Of a DNA stretch of 64,000 nt, positions 36,764 to 47,283 are shown piece by piece. The position numbers were made by a program, and so were the translations under genes. Source of the stretch: a bacterium (lineage in GTDB: Bacteria > Desulfobacterota > Binatia > DP-6); the NCBI GenBank assembly GCA_026129405.1, contig JAHCID010000001.1, positions 1,736,001 to 1,800,000 of the forward strand. Reading direction: 5' to 3'. The notes below the pieces were generated by a model that saw only the letters and a list, made by a program, of their open reading frames with translations, searched no databases and was not told where the DNA came from. The first letter of the stretch is position 1. Each line of letters begins with the position of its first letter.

Positions 36764-37708
36764 GTGCGACTCTTCCTGCGCGCGTTTCTCGGGCTCGTCC
36801 TCCTCCTCGTCATCGTGGCCGCCGGCGGTGTGATCTGGGCGCGCCGGTCGCTCGAGGGCGAGCGGCGCTTCCCGCCCGCGGCGGCCGAGGTGCTGGCCCT
36901 CGACGGCCAGGACGCCGGCCCGACGCGGATCTGGTGGATCAACACCGCGCACCAGCCGATGCCGCGCGCCGCGGTCCTCGAGCCGGACCGCGATCCGACG
37001 CCGAACGCGCCCTACGTCATGTCGCATCCGAGCTTCGTGCTCGAGTGGGCCGACGGCAAGCTGCTCCTCGTCGACACGGGGATGACGGCGGCCGGGGCCG
37101 TCTCGTTCGGCAGGCCGCTCGAGTGGCTCGGCGACGCGCAGCCGATGGAGCCGCTCGCCGACGTCGCGCAGCGACTCGGCGGCGCGAAGTCGCGCGTCGC
37201 CGGCGTCGTCTTCACGCATCTCCACACCGACCACACGGGCGGCCTCGGCGTCCTCTGCGAGGGCGGTCCGGCGGAGATCCCCGTGTTCATGAGCACGCCG
37301 CAGGCCGAGCGTCCGAACTACACCACGCGGCCCGGCCTGCGTGAGGTCCATGCCGCGACCTGCGCGCGCGTCACGCCCATCGGCGACTCCGGCCTGCTCG
37401 CGCTGCCGGGCTTCCCGGGCGTCGCGGTGGTGCCGGCCGCCGGGCATACGCCGGGCAGCCAGGTGGTGCTCGCGAAGGTGGGCGACACGCGCTACGCCTT
37501 CGCCGGCGACCTCGCGAACGCCCTCGACGGCATCACGCACGACGTGCCGAAGCCGTGGCTCTACAGCCTTCTCGTCGTGCCCGAGGACACCGCATGGCTG
37601 GCGGGACAGCGGCGCTGGCTGCGCGAGCTGGCGCAGCAGGGCGTCGTGGTGCTGCCGGCGCACGACGAGGGTGCGATCGCGGCGAGCGGCGTGCCCGTCT
37701 GGCCGTGA
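36764..37708 (+). CDS. membrane-anchored metallo-beta-lactamase-fold hydrolase
   Basis: A 314-aa protein. The N-terminal hydrophobic segment (LFLRAFLGLVLLLVIVAAGGVIW) anchors or exports it. The MBL domain has the zinc motif THLHTDHTGG (near 154-163), an Asp in LLVDTG, His in AAGHTPGSQ, GDLANA and the final His in VVLPAHDEG. It resembles AttM/lactonase-like or general MBL hydrolases; no beta-lactamase activity is implied. It starts with GTG. Its stop overlaps the next gene by 4 nt. Confidence 0.87.
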   Translation: MRLFLRAFLGLVLLLVIVAAGGVIWARRSLEGERRFPPAAAEVLALDGQDAGPTRIWWINTAHQPMPRAAVLEPDRDPTPNAPYVMSHPSFVLEWADGKLLLVDTGMTAAGAVSFGRPLEWLGDAQPMEPLADVAQRLGGAKSRVAGVVFTHLHTDHTGGLGVLCEGGPAEIPVFMSTPQAERPNYTTRPGLREVHAATCARVTPIGDSGLLALPGFPGVAVVPAAGHTPGSQVVLAKVGDTRYAFAGDLANALDGITHDVPKPWLYSLLVVPEDTAWLAGQRRWLRELAQQGVVVLPAHDEGAIAASGVPVWP

Positions 37709-38640
37709 CCGTCGCGGCGGCCGACCTCGAGGCGGCGCTCGCGCGCCTGCGGGCGTCGGTCGCCGATCCGCGCGCCGGGCTCTTCGGGCCTGCCTCGCGC
37801 GTGTGGGCGATCAACCGCGAGGCGGTGATCTTCCTCGGCGGCGGACGTGCGGCGCTGCTCCAGCTGGCGCACCCGTTCGTCGCGCAGGCGGTCGACGCGC
37901 ACTCGGCGACGCGCACGGACATGGCGGGGCGCTTCGCGCGCACGTTCGAGCACGTCTTCGCGATGGTCTACGGCGATCTCGACGCCGCCTGCACCGCTGC
38001 GCGGCGCGTGCACGCGATCCACCGGCGCATCACCGGCACGCTGGCGGACGCCGTCGGCCCGTACGCCGCGGGCACGCCCTATGCGGCGAACCTGCCCGAG
38101 GCGCTCCTCTGGGTCCACGCGACGCTGTGGGACACCTCCGTGCAGGTCTACGAGCTCGTGGTCGGCACGCTCGGCGACGACGAGAAGGCGGCGTACTACG
38201 AGGAGACGAAGCGCTTCGCGGCGCTCTTCGGCGTGCCCGACGCGCTCGTCCCGGCGGACTGGCCCGCGTTCCGGCGCTACGTCGACGGCATGCTGGCGTC
38301 GCCGACGCTGACGCCGGGCCGCTCGGCGCGCGCGCTCGCGCGCTTCCTGCTGCGGCCGCCGGGCACCTGGATCGGCCCGGTGTGGGACTGGTACGCGGCG
38401 GTCACGGCGCGGCTGCTGCCGCCGCGGCTGCGCGACGGCTTCGGGCTCGCGTTCGGCTGGCGCGAGCGGGCGCTCGCCGAGGCGTCGCTCGCGGGGTTGT
38501 GGGCCTCGTGGTGGACGCTGCCGGGCCGGGTGCGCTTCCTGCCCGCCTGGCGCGACGGCGCCCGCCGCAGCCGAGGCAGCGGTCCCGACCCGCTCGACGC
38601 GCTGGTCGCGACGGCGGCGCGCCGCTTCGGCGTGGGGTAG
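37705..38640 (+). CDS. DUF2236 (MpaB/Lcp-type oxygenase-like) protein
   Basis: A 311-aa protein of the DUF2236 family, related to the catalytic part of rubber oxygenase Lcp and fungal MpaB. Features: RVWAINREAVIFLGGGRAALLQLAHPFVAQAV near the N-terminus, HAIHRRITG, LLWVHATLWDTSVQVYELVVG in the middle, and a long helical C-terminus. Lcp members use haem b; the His residues in QLAHP, AIHRR and WVHATL could be ligands (inference). The GTG overlaps the MBL-gene stop, so the two are coupled and may act in one oxidative pathway. Confidence 0.8.
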   Translation: MTVAAADLEAALARLRASVADPRAGLFGPASRVWAINREAVIFLGGGRAALLQLAHPFVAQAVDAHSATRTDMAGRFARTFEHVFAMVYGDLDAACTAARRVHAIHRRITGTLADAVGPYAAGTPYAANLPEALLWVHATLWDTSVQVYELVVGTLGDDEKAAYYEETKRFAALFGVPDALVPADWPAFRRYVDGMLASPTLTPGRSARALARFLLRPPGTWIGPVWDWYAAVTARLLPPRLRDGFGLAFGWRERALAEASLAGLWASWWTLPGRVRFLPAWRDGARRSRGSGPDPLDALVATAARRFGVG

Positions 38641-38676
38641 GGCGGGCCGGACGGGAGCGCCCCGTCCGGCCCGCCC
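38640..38676. terminator. strong hairpin between convergent genes
   Basis: A perfect 16-bp stem (38640-38655 with 38661-38676) and a 5-nt loop. It begins at the last base of the DUF2236 stop and ends 4 nt before the convergent cytochrome gene's stop. It should stop transcription from both sides. Confidence 0.75.
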
Positions 38677-38679
38677 CGA

Positions 38680-41949
<3,270 letters not shown>

Positions 41950-42179
41950 GACGTCTCCTTGCGCGACGAGGCGTCGGGTCGGCTGCACGGGCGGGTCGCC
42001 CGATCGACTCGGGCATGGTCGTCGGTCCCCCCGCCGACGATCGTGGCGCCGGTACGGGTTAGCACACGGGCTCGCCGCGACGGAACCACGGAATGGCTGA
42101 ACGGCGCCTCCGAGGGTGCGATCCGGAGCCGCTACGGGAATACCCGCGCCGCCGCCATGCGCGATTGCATCGCCGCGCG

Positions 42180-43175
42180 TCAGCGCATCCGCGGCAGCAC
42201 CCGTTCGCCGAAGTCGCGCAGCTGCGTCTCGCTGGAAAAGTTGATGGCGAGCAGCGACAGCCCGTGGGTCGCCTCGCGCCGTCGCAGCTCCTCCGCCATC
42301 TCCTCGGGGGTGCCGGCGAGGACGATCGGGTGGCGCCGCGTCTCCTCGGGCGAGAGGCCGAACATGCCCGACAGGCCCCCGAGCAGCGTCCGCGTCTGCT
42401 CCGGGCTCTCGGTGGGCGCGTAGGTGAAGATCGTCGAGGCGAAGCGCACGGTGCCGGACGCGCGGCCCGCGTCGGCTTCGGCGGCGCGGACGCGGGCCAG
42501 CTTCGCGGGCAGCGTCTGGTCGCCGAACGCGCGCAAGGCCTCGAGGGTCGTGGTCCCGGCGGTGCCGATGGCCGGGATCATGTGGACGATGTCCGCGAAC
42601 GCGCCGGCGCGGCGCAGGACGCCTGCGCCGCTGCCGCCCAGCATGAGCGGCGGGCCGCCGGGCTGCACCGGCTTCGGCGCGCAGACGGCGTCCGTGACGC
42701 TGAAGTGCGTGCCGGCGAAGGTGACGCGCTCCTCGCGCCACAGGGCTCGCATGATCGCGACCGCCTCGTCGAGGATCGCGAGCCGCTCCTTCGGCTCGGG
42801 GAACGGGATCCCCATCATCGTGAACTCGGCCCGCGTCCACCCCGCGCCGACGCCGGCCAGCACGCGCCCCCCGCTCGCCTCGTCGATCTGCGCGAACAGC
42901 CGCGCGTGCATGGCCGGGTGGCGGAAGAGGAGGCAGGCGACGTGGCTGCCGATGGTGATGCGCCGGGTGCGCTGCGCGAGCGTCGCCATCACGAAGAAGA
43001 GCTCGTAGGCGGGGGTCGCCTGCAGGACGCCCATCGCCTCGAAGACGTAGTGGTCGGGCACGAACACCACGTCGAAGCCGAGCCCCTCCGCGAGGACCGC
43101 GTCGGCGACGATCGCCTCGATGCCGGTGCGGTCGTGCCGGACCTGTCCGCCGCCGACCTGGATGGCGAACTGCAT
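42180..43175 (-). CDS. LLM-class (F420/FMN-dependent) oxidoreductase
   Basis: A 331-aa TIM-barrel flavin-dependent enzyme of the luciferase-like monooxygenase class, of the type annotated as F420-dependent. Motifs: DAVLAEGLGFDVVFVPDHYVF, LAQRTRRITIGSHV, FAQIDEASGGRVLAGVGAGW, PFPEPKERLAILDEAVAIMRALW and PPLMLGGSGAGVLRRAG. The cofactor cannot be fixed by eye, and no F420-synthesis gene is here. ATG 43175 was chosen; an in-frame GTG at 43184 overlaps the previous stop by 4 nt and is also plausible. It is coupled to the small upstream gene. Confidence 0.9.
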   Translation of the reverse strand: MQFAIQVGGGQVRHDRTGIEAIVADAVLAEGLGFDVVFVPDHYVFEAMGVLQATPAYELFFVMATLAQRTRRITIGSHVACLLFRHPAMHARLFAQIDEASGGRVLAGVGAGWTRAEFTMMGIPFPEPKERLAILDEAVAIMRALWREERVTFAGTHFSVTDAVCAPKPVQPGGPPLMLGGSGAGVLRRAGAFADIVHMIPAIGTAGTTTLEALRAFGDQTLPAKLARVRAAEADAGRASGTVRFASTIFTYAPTESPEQTRTLLGGLSGMFGLSPEETRRHPIVLAGTPEEMAEELRRREATHGLSLLAINFSSETQLRDFGERVLPRMR

Positions 43176-43180
43176 CCGCG

Positions 43181-43441
43181 TCACGCCTCGTGCGCGTCGG
43201 GCGGAAACAGCTCGGCGGGGCTCTTGCCGGCGAGCGTCGTCTGCAGCTGCGCCAGCGCCTCCTCGGGCGTCGCGGCGAGGGCCATGTTGCCGTGCTCGGC
43301 CCGGGTGAGCGCGATCTGGACCGGCACGGCGGTGAAGAACCCGTTCGGCAGGGACGACACCATGACGAAGAACGCCTCGCCGTCCGCGGCGCGGAACTGG
43401 AACCAGTCGACCTTCTGTACGATGTAGGACGTGTCGCTCAT
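43181..43441 (-). CDS. small hypothetical protein upstream of the LLM oxidoreductase
   Basis: An 86-aa protein without signal peptide. It looks like a small alpha/beta domain (YIVQKVDWFQFRAADGEAFFVMVSS, PVQIALTRAEHGN, ATPEEALAQLQTTLAG). No family is recognised. Its end meets or overlaps the start of the LLM oxidoreductase, suggesting a functional link. Its ATG overlaps the ATG of the divergent MATE gene (CATG at 43439-43442). Confidence 0.6.
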   Translation of the reverse strand: MSDTSYIVQKVDWFQFRAADGEAFFVMVSSLPNGFFTAVPVQIALTRAEHGNMALAATPEEALAQLQTTLAGKSPAELFPPDAHEA

Positions 43442-44867
43442 GGCCGCCCGCTACTCCGCGCCCGGGAAGGACGCAAGCCGCGAAGCTCCGCCCCCCGCGC
43501 CGACCGCCGCTGCGCGCCGCGACGCCGCGGCGAGCCTGCTCGGCCTCACGCCGCGCGGTGCGGTGCTCCGGCTCGCGCTGCCGACGACGCTCGTCATGGC
43601 CGTCGCCGCCGTCTCCAACGTCTCCTACACGTGGTTCGTCTCGCGTCTCGGCGTCGACGCCATCGCCGCCGTGTCGCTGGTCTTCCCGATCTCGCTGCTG
43701 GCGGTGACGGTGATGGGCGGCGGCATCGGCTCGGGCTCCGCCGCCGCGGTCGCGCGCGCGCTCGGAGCGGGCCGGCGCGAGTTCGCGGCGGCCTCGGCCG
43801 GGCACGCGCTCGTGCTGTCGGTCGTGATCGGGGCGGCCTTCGGGCTCCTCGTCGTGCCGCTCGCGCCCAAGATCTTCGCGCTCATGGGCGCGCAGGGGCG
43901 GGTGCTCGCCGACGCGGTGACGTTCGCGCGCATCGTCTTCGGCGGCGCCTTCATCACCTTCGTCGGCGGCATGTTCGACAGCGTCCTGCGCGGCGAGGGC
44001 AATGCCCGCGTCCCCGCGATCTGGGCGACGACGTCGCTCGCGCTCCAGATCGTCGTGACGCCGCTCCTCATGTTCGGCGCCGGCCTCGGGCTGCCCGGCG
44101 CCGCGCTGGCGATGATCCTCTGCCAGGGCCTCGCGACGCTGCCGCGCGCCTGGTTCATGTTCAGCGGCCGCAGCACGGTGCGCCCCGCGCTGCCGCGCCA
44201 CGTCGGGCTCGCACCGACGCGCGACATCCTGCGCGTCGGCCTGCCGGCCGCGCTGTCGACCTCGATCGCCTACCTCGGCACGCTGATCCTGACCGGTGTC
44301 GTGGCGCGTCTCGGCGAGCCCCAGCTCGCGGCCTTCGGCCTCGGCACGCGCCTCGACTTCGTGCTGCTCTCGTTCGCCTTCGGCTTCGGCTCGGCGGTGC
44401 TGACCCTGGTCGGGCTCACCGTGGGTGCCGGCCGCCCGGAGCGCGCCGGGCTCTACGTGCGCGCCGCCGGCGTCTTCACCGTCGCGATCCTCGGCGCCGG
44501 CGGCGTCACGCTGGCGCTCTGGCCCCGCCTCTGGCTCGGGCTCTTCACCCACGACGCGGCGGTGCTCGACGCCGGCGCGGCCTACTTCGCGGTCGTCGGG
44601 CCGTCGTATCCCTTCCTCGGCGTCAGCATGGTGCTCGCCTTCGCCTTCCAGGGGCTCGGCCGCGCCACGGCGCCGATGCTGCTGATGGCGGTGCGGGTGA
44701 CGCTCGTCCTCGCCGGCGCCGTCGTCGTCACGCGCGGCCTCGGGATGGGGGCGCCGGCGGTGTTCGTCGTGATCGCGGCGGGCAACGTGCTGTCGTCGGT
44801 CCTGCTGCTCGCGCTGTGGCGCCGGCGCGGGCCGCATACGGGCGCGGCGACGTTGCGCGGCGTCTGA
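43440..44867 (+). CDS. MATE-family efflux transporter
   Basis: An inner-membrane multidrug or metabolite exporter of about 475 aa with 12 hydrophobic helices. Family features include LRLALPTTLVMAVAAVSNVSYTWFVSRLG in helix 1, GGGIGSGSAAAVARALGAG, FDSVLRGEGNARVPAIW and the repeated pattern in the second half. Cation-driven export is expected. The start is uncertain: GTG 43431, ATG 43440 and codons nearer helix 1 are all possible, because the first 45 residues are low-complexity. It is divergent from the LLM pair and convergent with the AraC gene. Confidence 0.88.
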   Translation: MAARYSAPGKDASREAPPPAPTAAARRDAAASLLGLTPRGAVLRLALPTTLVMAVAAVSNVSYTWFVSRLGVDAIAAVSLVFPISLLAVTVMGGGIGSGSAAAVARALGAGRREFAAASAGHALVLSVVIGAAFGLLVVPLAPKIFALMGAQGRVLADAVTFARIVFGGAFITFVGGMFDSVLRGEGNARVPAIWATTSLALQIVVTPLLMFGAGLGLPGAALAMILCQGLATLPRAWFMFSGRSTVRPALPRHVGLAPTRDILRVGLPAALSTSIAYLGTLILTGVVARLGEPQLAAFGLGTRLDFVLLSFAFGFGSAVLTLVGLTVGAGRPERAGLYVRAAGVFTVAILGAGGVTLALWPRLWLGLFTHDAAVLDAGAAYFAVVGPSYPFLGVSMVLAFAFQGLGRATAPMLLMAVRVTLVLAGAVVVTRGLGMGAPAVFVVIAAGNVLSSVLLLALWRRRGPHTGAATLRGV

Positions 44868-44877
44868 TCGCCTGCCC

Positions 44878-45906
44878 CTACGTGCCGGACCGGCGCAGGG
44901 CGCGCAGGCGGAAGGCGGCGGGCGTGGTCGACGTCCAGCGCTGGAAGGCGCGGCGGAACGAGCGCACGTCGGCGAAGCCGAGACGTTGCGCGATCTCCGT
45001 GTGCGGCAGGTCGCCGGCCATCAGCACGATCGCCGACTCGCGGCGGGTGTCGTCGGCGAGCGCCGCGAAGCCGACGCCCTCCGCCGTCAGGTGCCGCTGG
45101 AGCGTGCGCGGGGCGATGCCCAGCGCCCGCGCCGTGTCGGACAGGGAGACGTTGCCCGTGGGCAGCTTCGCCGCCACCGCCGCGCGGACGCGGGCCGTCC
45201 AGCGTGCATCGTCGAGGTCGAGCAGGCGCTGCTCGGCGTCCGTGACGAGGGCCTGGAAGGCCGGCGGGTTCGCGTAGGCGGATCGGCACGCCAGCACCTC
45301 GTTGGCCACGAGAAGGGCGTTGCGCCGCTGCCGGAAGCGGACCGGGCAGCCGAAGATGCGCCGGTGCTCCGCATCGCCTGCGTCAGGCGCCGGATGCTCC
45401 AGCAGGACGGCGCGCGCGCCGAAGGCGTCGCCGGCGACGAACCGGCACACGCGGGCGACGAGCGCGAGGTGGAACTCGATCTGGTGGGTCGTCAGCGGCG
45501 ACGCGGCGTCGGCGCCGAGGACGAGGGCGACGTGATCGTCGCGGCGCTCGAGCGACAGCGAGCGCGCAGTGGCGACGAGATCCTGATAGCGCTCGTAGTT
45601 CTCGAGCAGCACGCCGAGCGTCGGGCTGCTGAGCGCCAGGAACGCCAACGAGTCACGCAGCGCCGTGGGCACCGCCTCGGACGCATGCAGCCCGAGATGC
45701 GGATCGCCCGTGTCGGCCGCGGCGGCGTGCCAGAGGCTGGTCGCCAGCTGCCAGGGCACGCGTCCGTCGCCGCCCCGGACGACGCGCGACGGGGGGCCGT
45801 GCAGCGCGAGCCATCCGTGCGCGTCGAAGCCGAGGCTCGTCAGCGCATCGGCGACGGTCAGGATCCAGGACGCCGCGATGGTCGGGCGTCGGGATCCGCC
45901 GGGCAT
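44878..45906 (-). CDS. AraC-family transcriptional regulator (OruR/MmsR-like)
   Basis: A 342-aa regulator with an N-terminal ligand-binding domain of the type seen in OruR and related AraC proteins (about 15-200: LWHAAAADTGDPHLGLHASE, LENYERYQDLVATARSLSLE). A C-terminal double HTH follows (about 240-335: VSLSDTARALGIAPRTLQRHLTAEG and HTEIAQRLGFADVRSFRRAFQRWTSTTPAAFR). The upstream region has a 16-nt tandem direct repeat and a palindrome placed around its promoter, consistent with autoregulation. The convergent MATE exporter gene is a possible target. Confidence 0.9.
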   Translation of the reverse strand: MPGGSRRPTIAASWILTVADALTSLGFDAHGWLALHGPPSRVVRGGDGRVPWQLATSLWHAAAADTGDPHLGLHASEAVPTALRDSLAFLALSSPTLGVLLENYERYQDLVATARSLSLERRDDHVALVLGADAASPLTTHQIEFHLALVARVCRFVAGDAFGARAVLLEHPAPDAGDAEHRRIFGCPVRFRQRRNALLVANEVLACRSAYANPPAFQALVTDAEQRLLDLDDARWTARVRAAVAAKLPTGNVSLSDTARALGIAPRTLQRHLTAEGVGFAALADDTRRESAIVLMAGDLPHTEIAQRLGFADVRSFRRAFQRWTSTTPAAFRLRALRRSGT

Positions 45907-45910
45907 CGCG

Positions 45911-45976
45911 GGTCCCTTAGCGGGACCGCGGTAGGCCGTACAAGCTCGGCACGCCTACGGCTCGGCACGGCTACGG
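45911..45976 (-). promoter_or_regulatory. araC-type promoter with direct repeats and palindrome
   Basis: On the minus strand, TTGTAC (45943-45938), an 18-nt spacer and TAAGGG (45919-45914). Directly upstream are two tandem 16-nt repeats (45945-45960 and 45961-45976) differing at one base, the usual arrangement for AraC-family binding. The palindrome GGTCCC-N5-GGGACC (45911-45927) covers the -10 and ends 4 nt before the start codon. The repeats reach into the stop of the neighbouring gene. Confidence 0.6.
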
Positions 45977-47257
45977 GTGGCACGCGCCGCCGACGCACGT
46001 CTGGCCCGGGCCGCAGACCGCGTCCTCGTCGATCAGGCCGTCGGCGTCGTTGTCGATGCCGTCGCAGCCGTCGGGCGACTCGTAGCAGAGCCACTGGGCC
46101 GGATTCTGTGCCTGCGCCGCGGTGGTGCAGGGCAGCAGCGCCGGGTTGCCCTTCGGGGTGCCGGCGGTGATCGAGGTCGCGAAATTGTTGAGGCAGAGCG
46201 TGCGCTGGGTCGCATTGGCCCACGCGCAGCACTGCCCGAGGGGGCGCTGGTTGGCGAAGTGGCCGAAGCCTTCGTCGGTGCAGCCGTTGCAGTCGTCGTC
46301 TAGGTTGTTGCAGGTCTCCCGCTTGATGGCGCCGGTGACGATGGCCGTCAGCGCCTGGGTGAGCTGCCCTTCGTTGGCGGCGAAGAGCGCGGCGCCCGTG
46401 CCGCCGGCGGCGGCGATCTGATCGAGCTGCGCCTGCGTCCCGCCGGCGAAGTTGATCACCCACGTCTTCACGGCGAAGGCGTTGCCGCCGAGCGTGATGC
46501 CGGTCGCGAACAGCTGCTGCGCCGCCGCGACGGCGTCGGCGAGGGGGTCGCAGTTCTCGTCGCTGTCGGTGACGAGGACGACCTGGACCGGGCGGCAGGC
46601 GCGCTCACCGAGCGCGGCCGACGCCAGGGGGGTGGAGAACGTCGGGGCGCCGCCCGGGAACGTCCATTGGTTGGAGAGGTAGCGGTAGGCGTCGCGCAGC
46701 GCGCCGTTGAGCGGCGTGTTGCCGCCGGCGTAGAGCTCGGTGTTGCCGCTGCACGTGTTGTCGAACCAGGCGAGGAAGCTGGGGGCGTTCTGCGGGTTCG
46801 GCGGCGTCAGCAGATTGTCGTCCTGCGCGATCGGGACGACGATGTTGGCGCCGGCGCGCGTCGCTCCGCTGCCCGGCCCGCATCCGTTGGCTCCGCCCGG
46901 CAGATCGCTCGTGACGCACGTGCCGCACCCGGCGTCGCAACCCGTCTGCTGCGAGGCGTAGGTGGCGAGGCCGAAGTTGGCGAGACCCGCATAGGCGTTG
47001 ATCGTGTTGCGGAGCGCGCAGCGCAGATGACCGAGCCGGGTGTTCGGGTAGCCGCAGGCGTTCGCCGCCGCGACCGCGGTGGTGAGGGACGCGCTCGAGT
47101 CGGCGATGACGAGGAAGTACGGCTTCGACGGCTGCGGCCAGCTCGCCGGGTCCGAAGACAGGCAGGCGGCGGGCTCCTGCGCGTGCGCCGTGCCGACGAG
47201 GACGACGGCGGCGACGAGGGCGAACACCGGGGCGAGCGTCGAGCGAATCGCGAGCAT
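45971..47257 (-). CDS. secreted VWA-like protein with MopE-type motifs
   Basis: A 428-aa exported protein with signal peptide (LAPVFALVAAVVLVGTAHAQ). Residues about 45-310 form a VWA-like domain (PYFLVIADSSASLTTA with a modified MIDAS, VQVVLVTDSDENCDPLADAV). The C-terminus has MopE-type metal-binding motifs (CNNLDDDCNGCTDEGFG and CDGIDNDADGLIDED) and ends with CGPGQTCVGGACHP. It is probably a periplasmic or surface adhesion or metal-binding protein (inference). It is second in an operon after the MopE/FGE-like gene (26 nt gap). Confidence 0.8.
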   Translation of the reverse strand: MLAIRSTLAPVFALVAAVVLVGTAHAQEPAACLSSDPASWPQPSKPYFLVIADSSASLTTAVAAANACGYPNTRLGHLRCALRNTINAYAGLANFGLATYASQQTGCDAGCGTCVTSDLPGGANGCGPGSGATRAGANIVVPIAQDDNLLTPPNPQNAPSFLAWFDNTCSGNTELYAGGNTPLNGALRDAYRYLSNQWTFPGGAPTFSTPLASAALGERACRPVQVVLVTDSDENCDPLADAVAAAQQLFATGITLGGNAFAVKTWVINFAGGTQAQLDQIAAAGGTGAALFAANEGQLTQALTAIVTGAIKRETCNNLDDDCNGCTDEGFGHFANQRPLGQCCAWANATQRTLCLNNFATSITAGTPKGNPALLPCTTAAQAQNPAQWLCYESPDGCDGIDNDADGLIDEDAVCGPGQTCVGGACHP

Positions 47258-47283
47258 GTCCGTGGCTCTCCTCTGGGCGGCGG

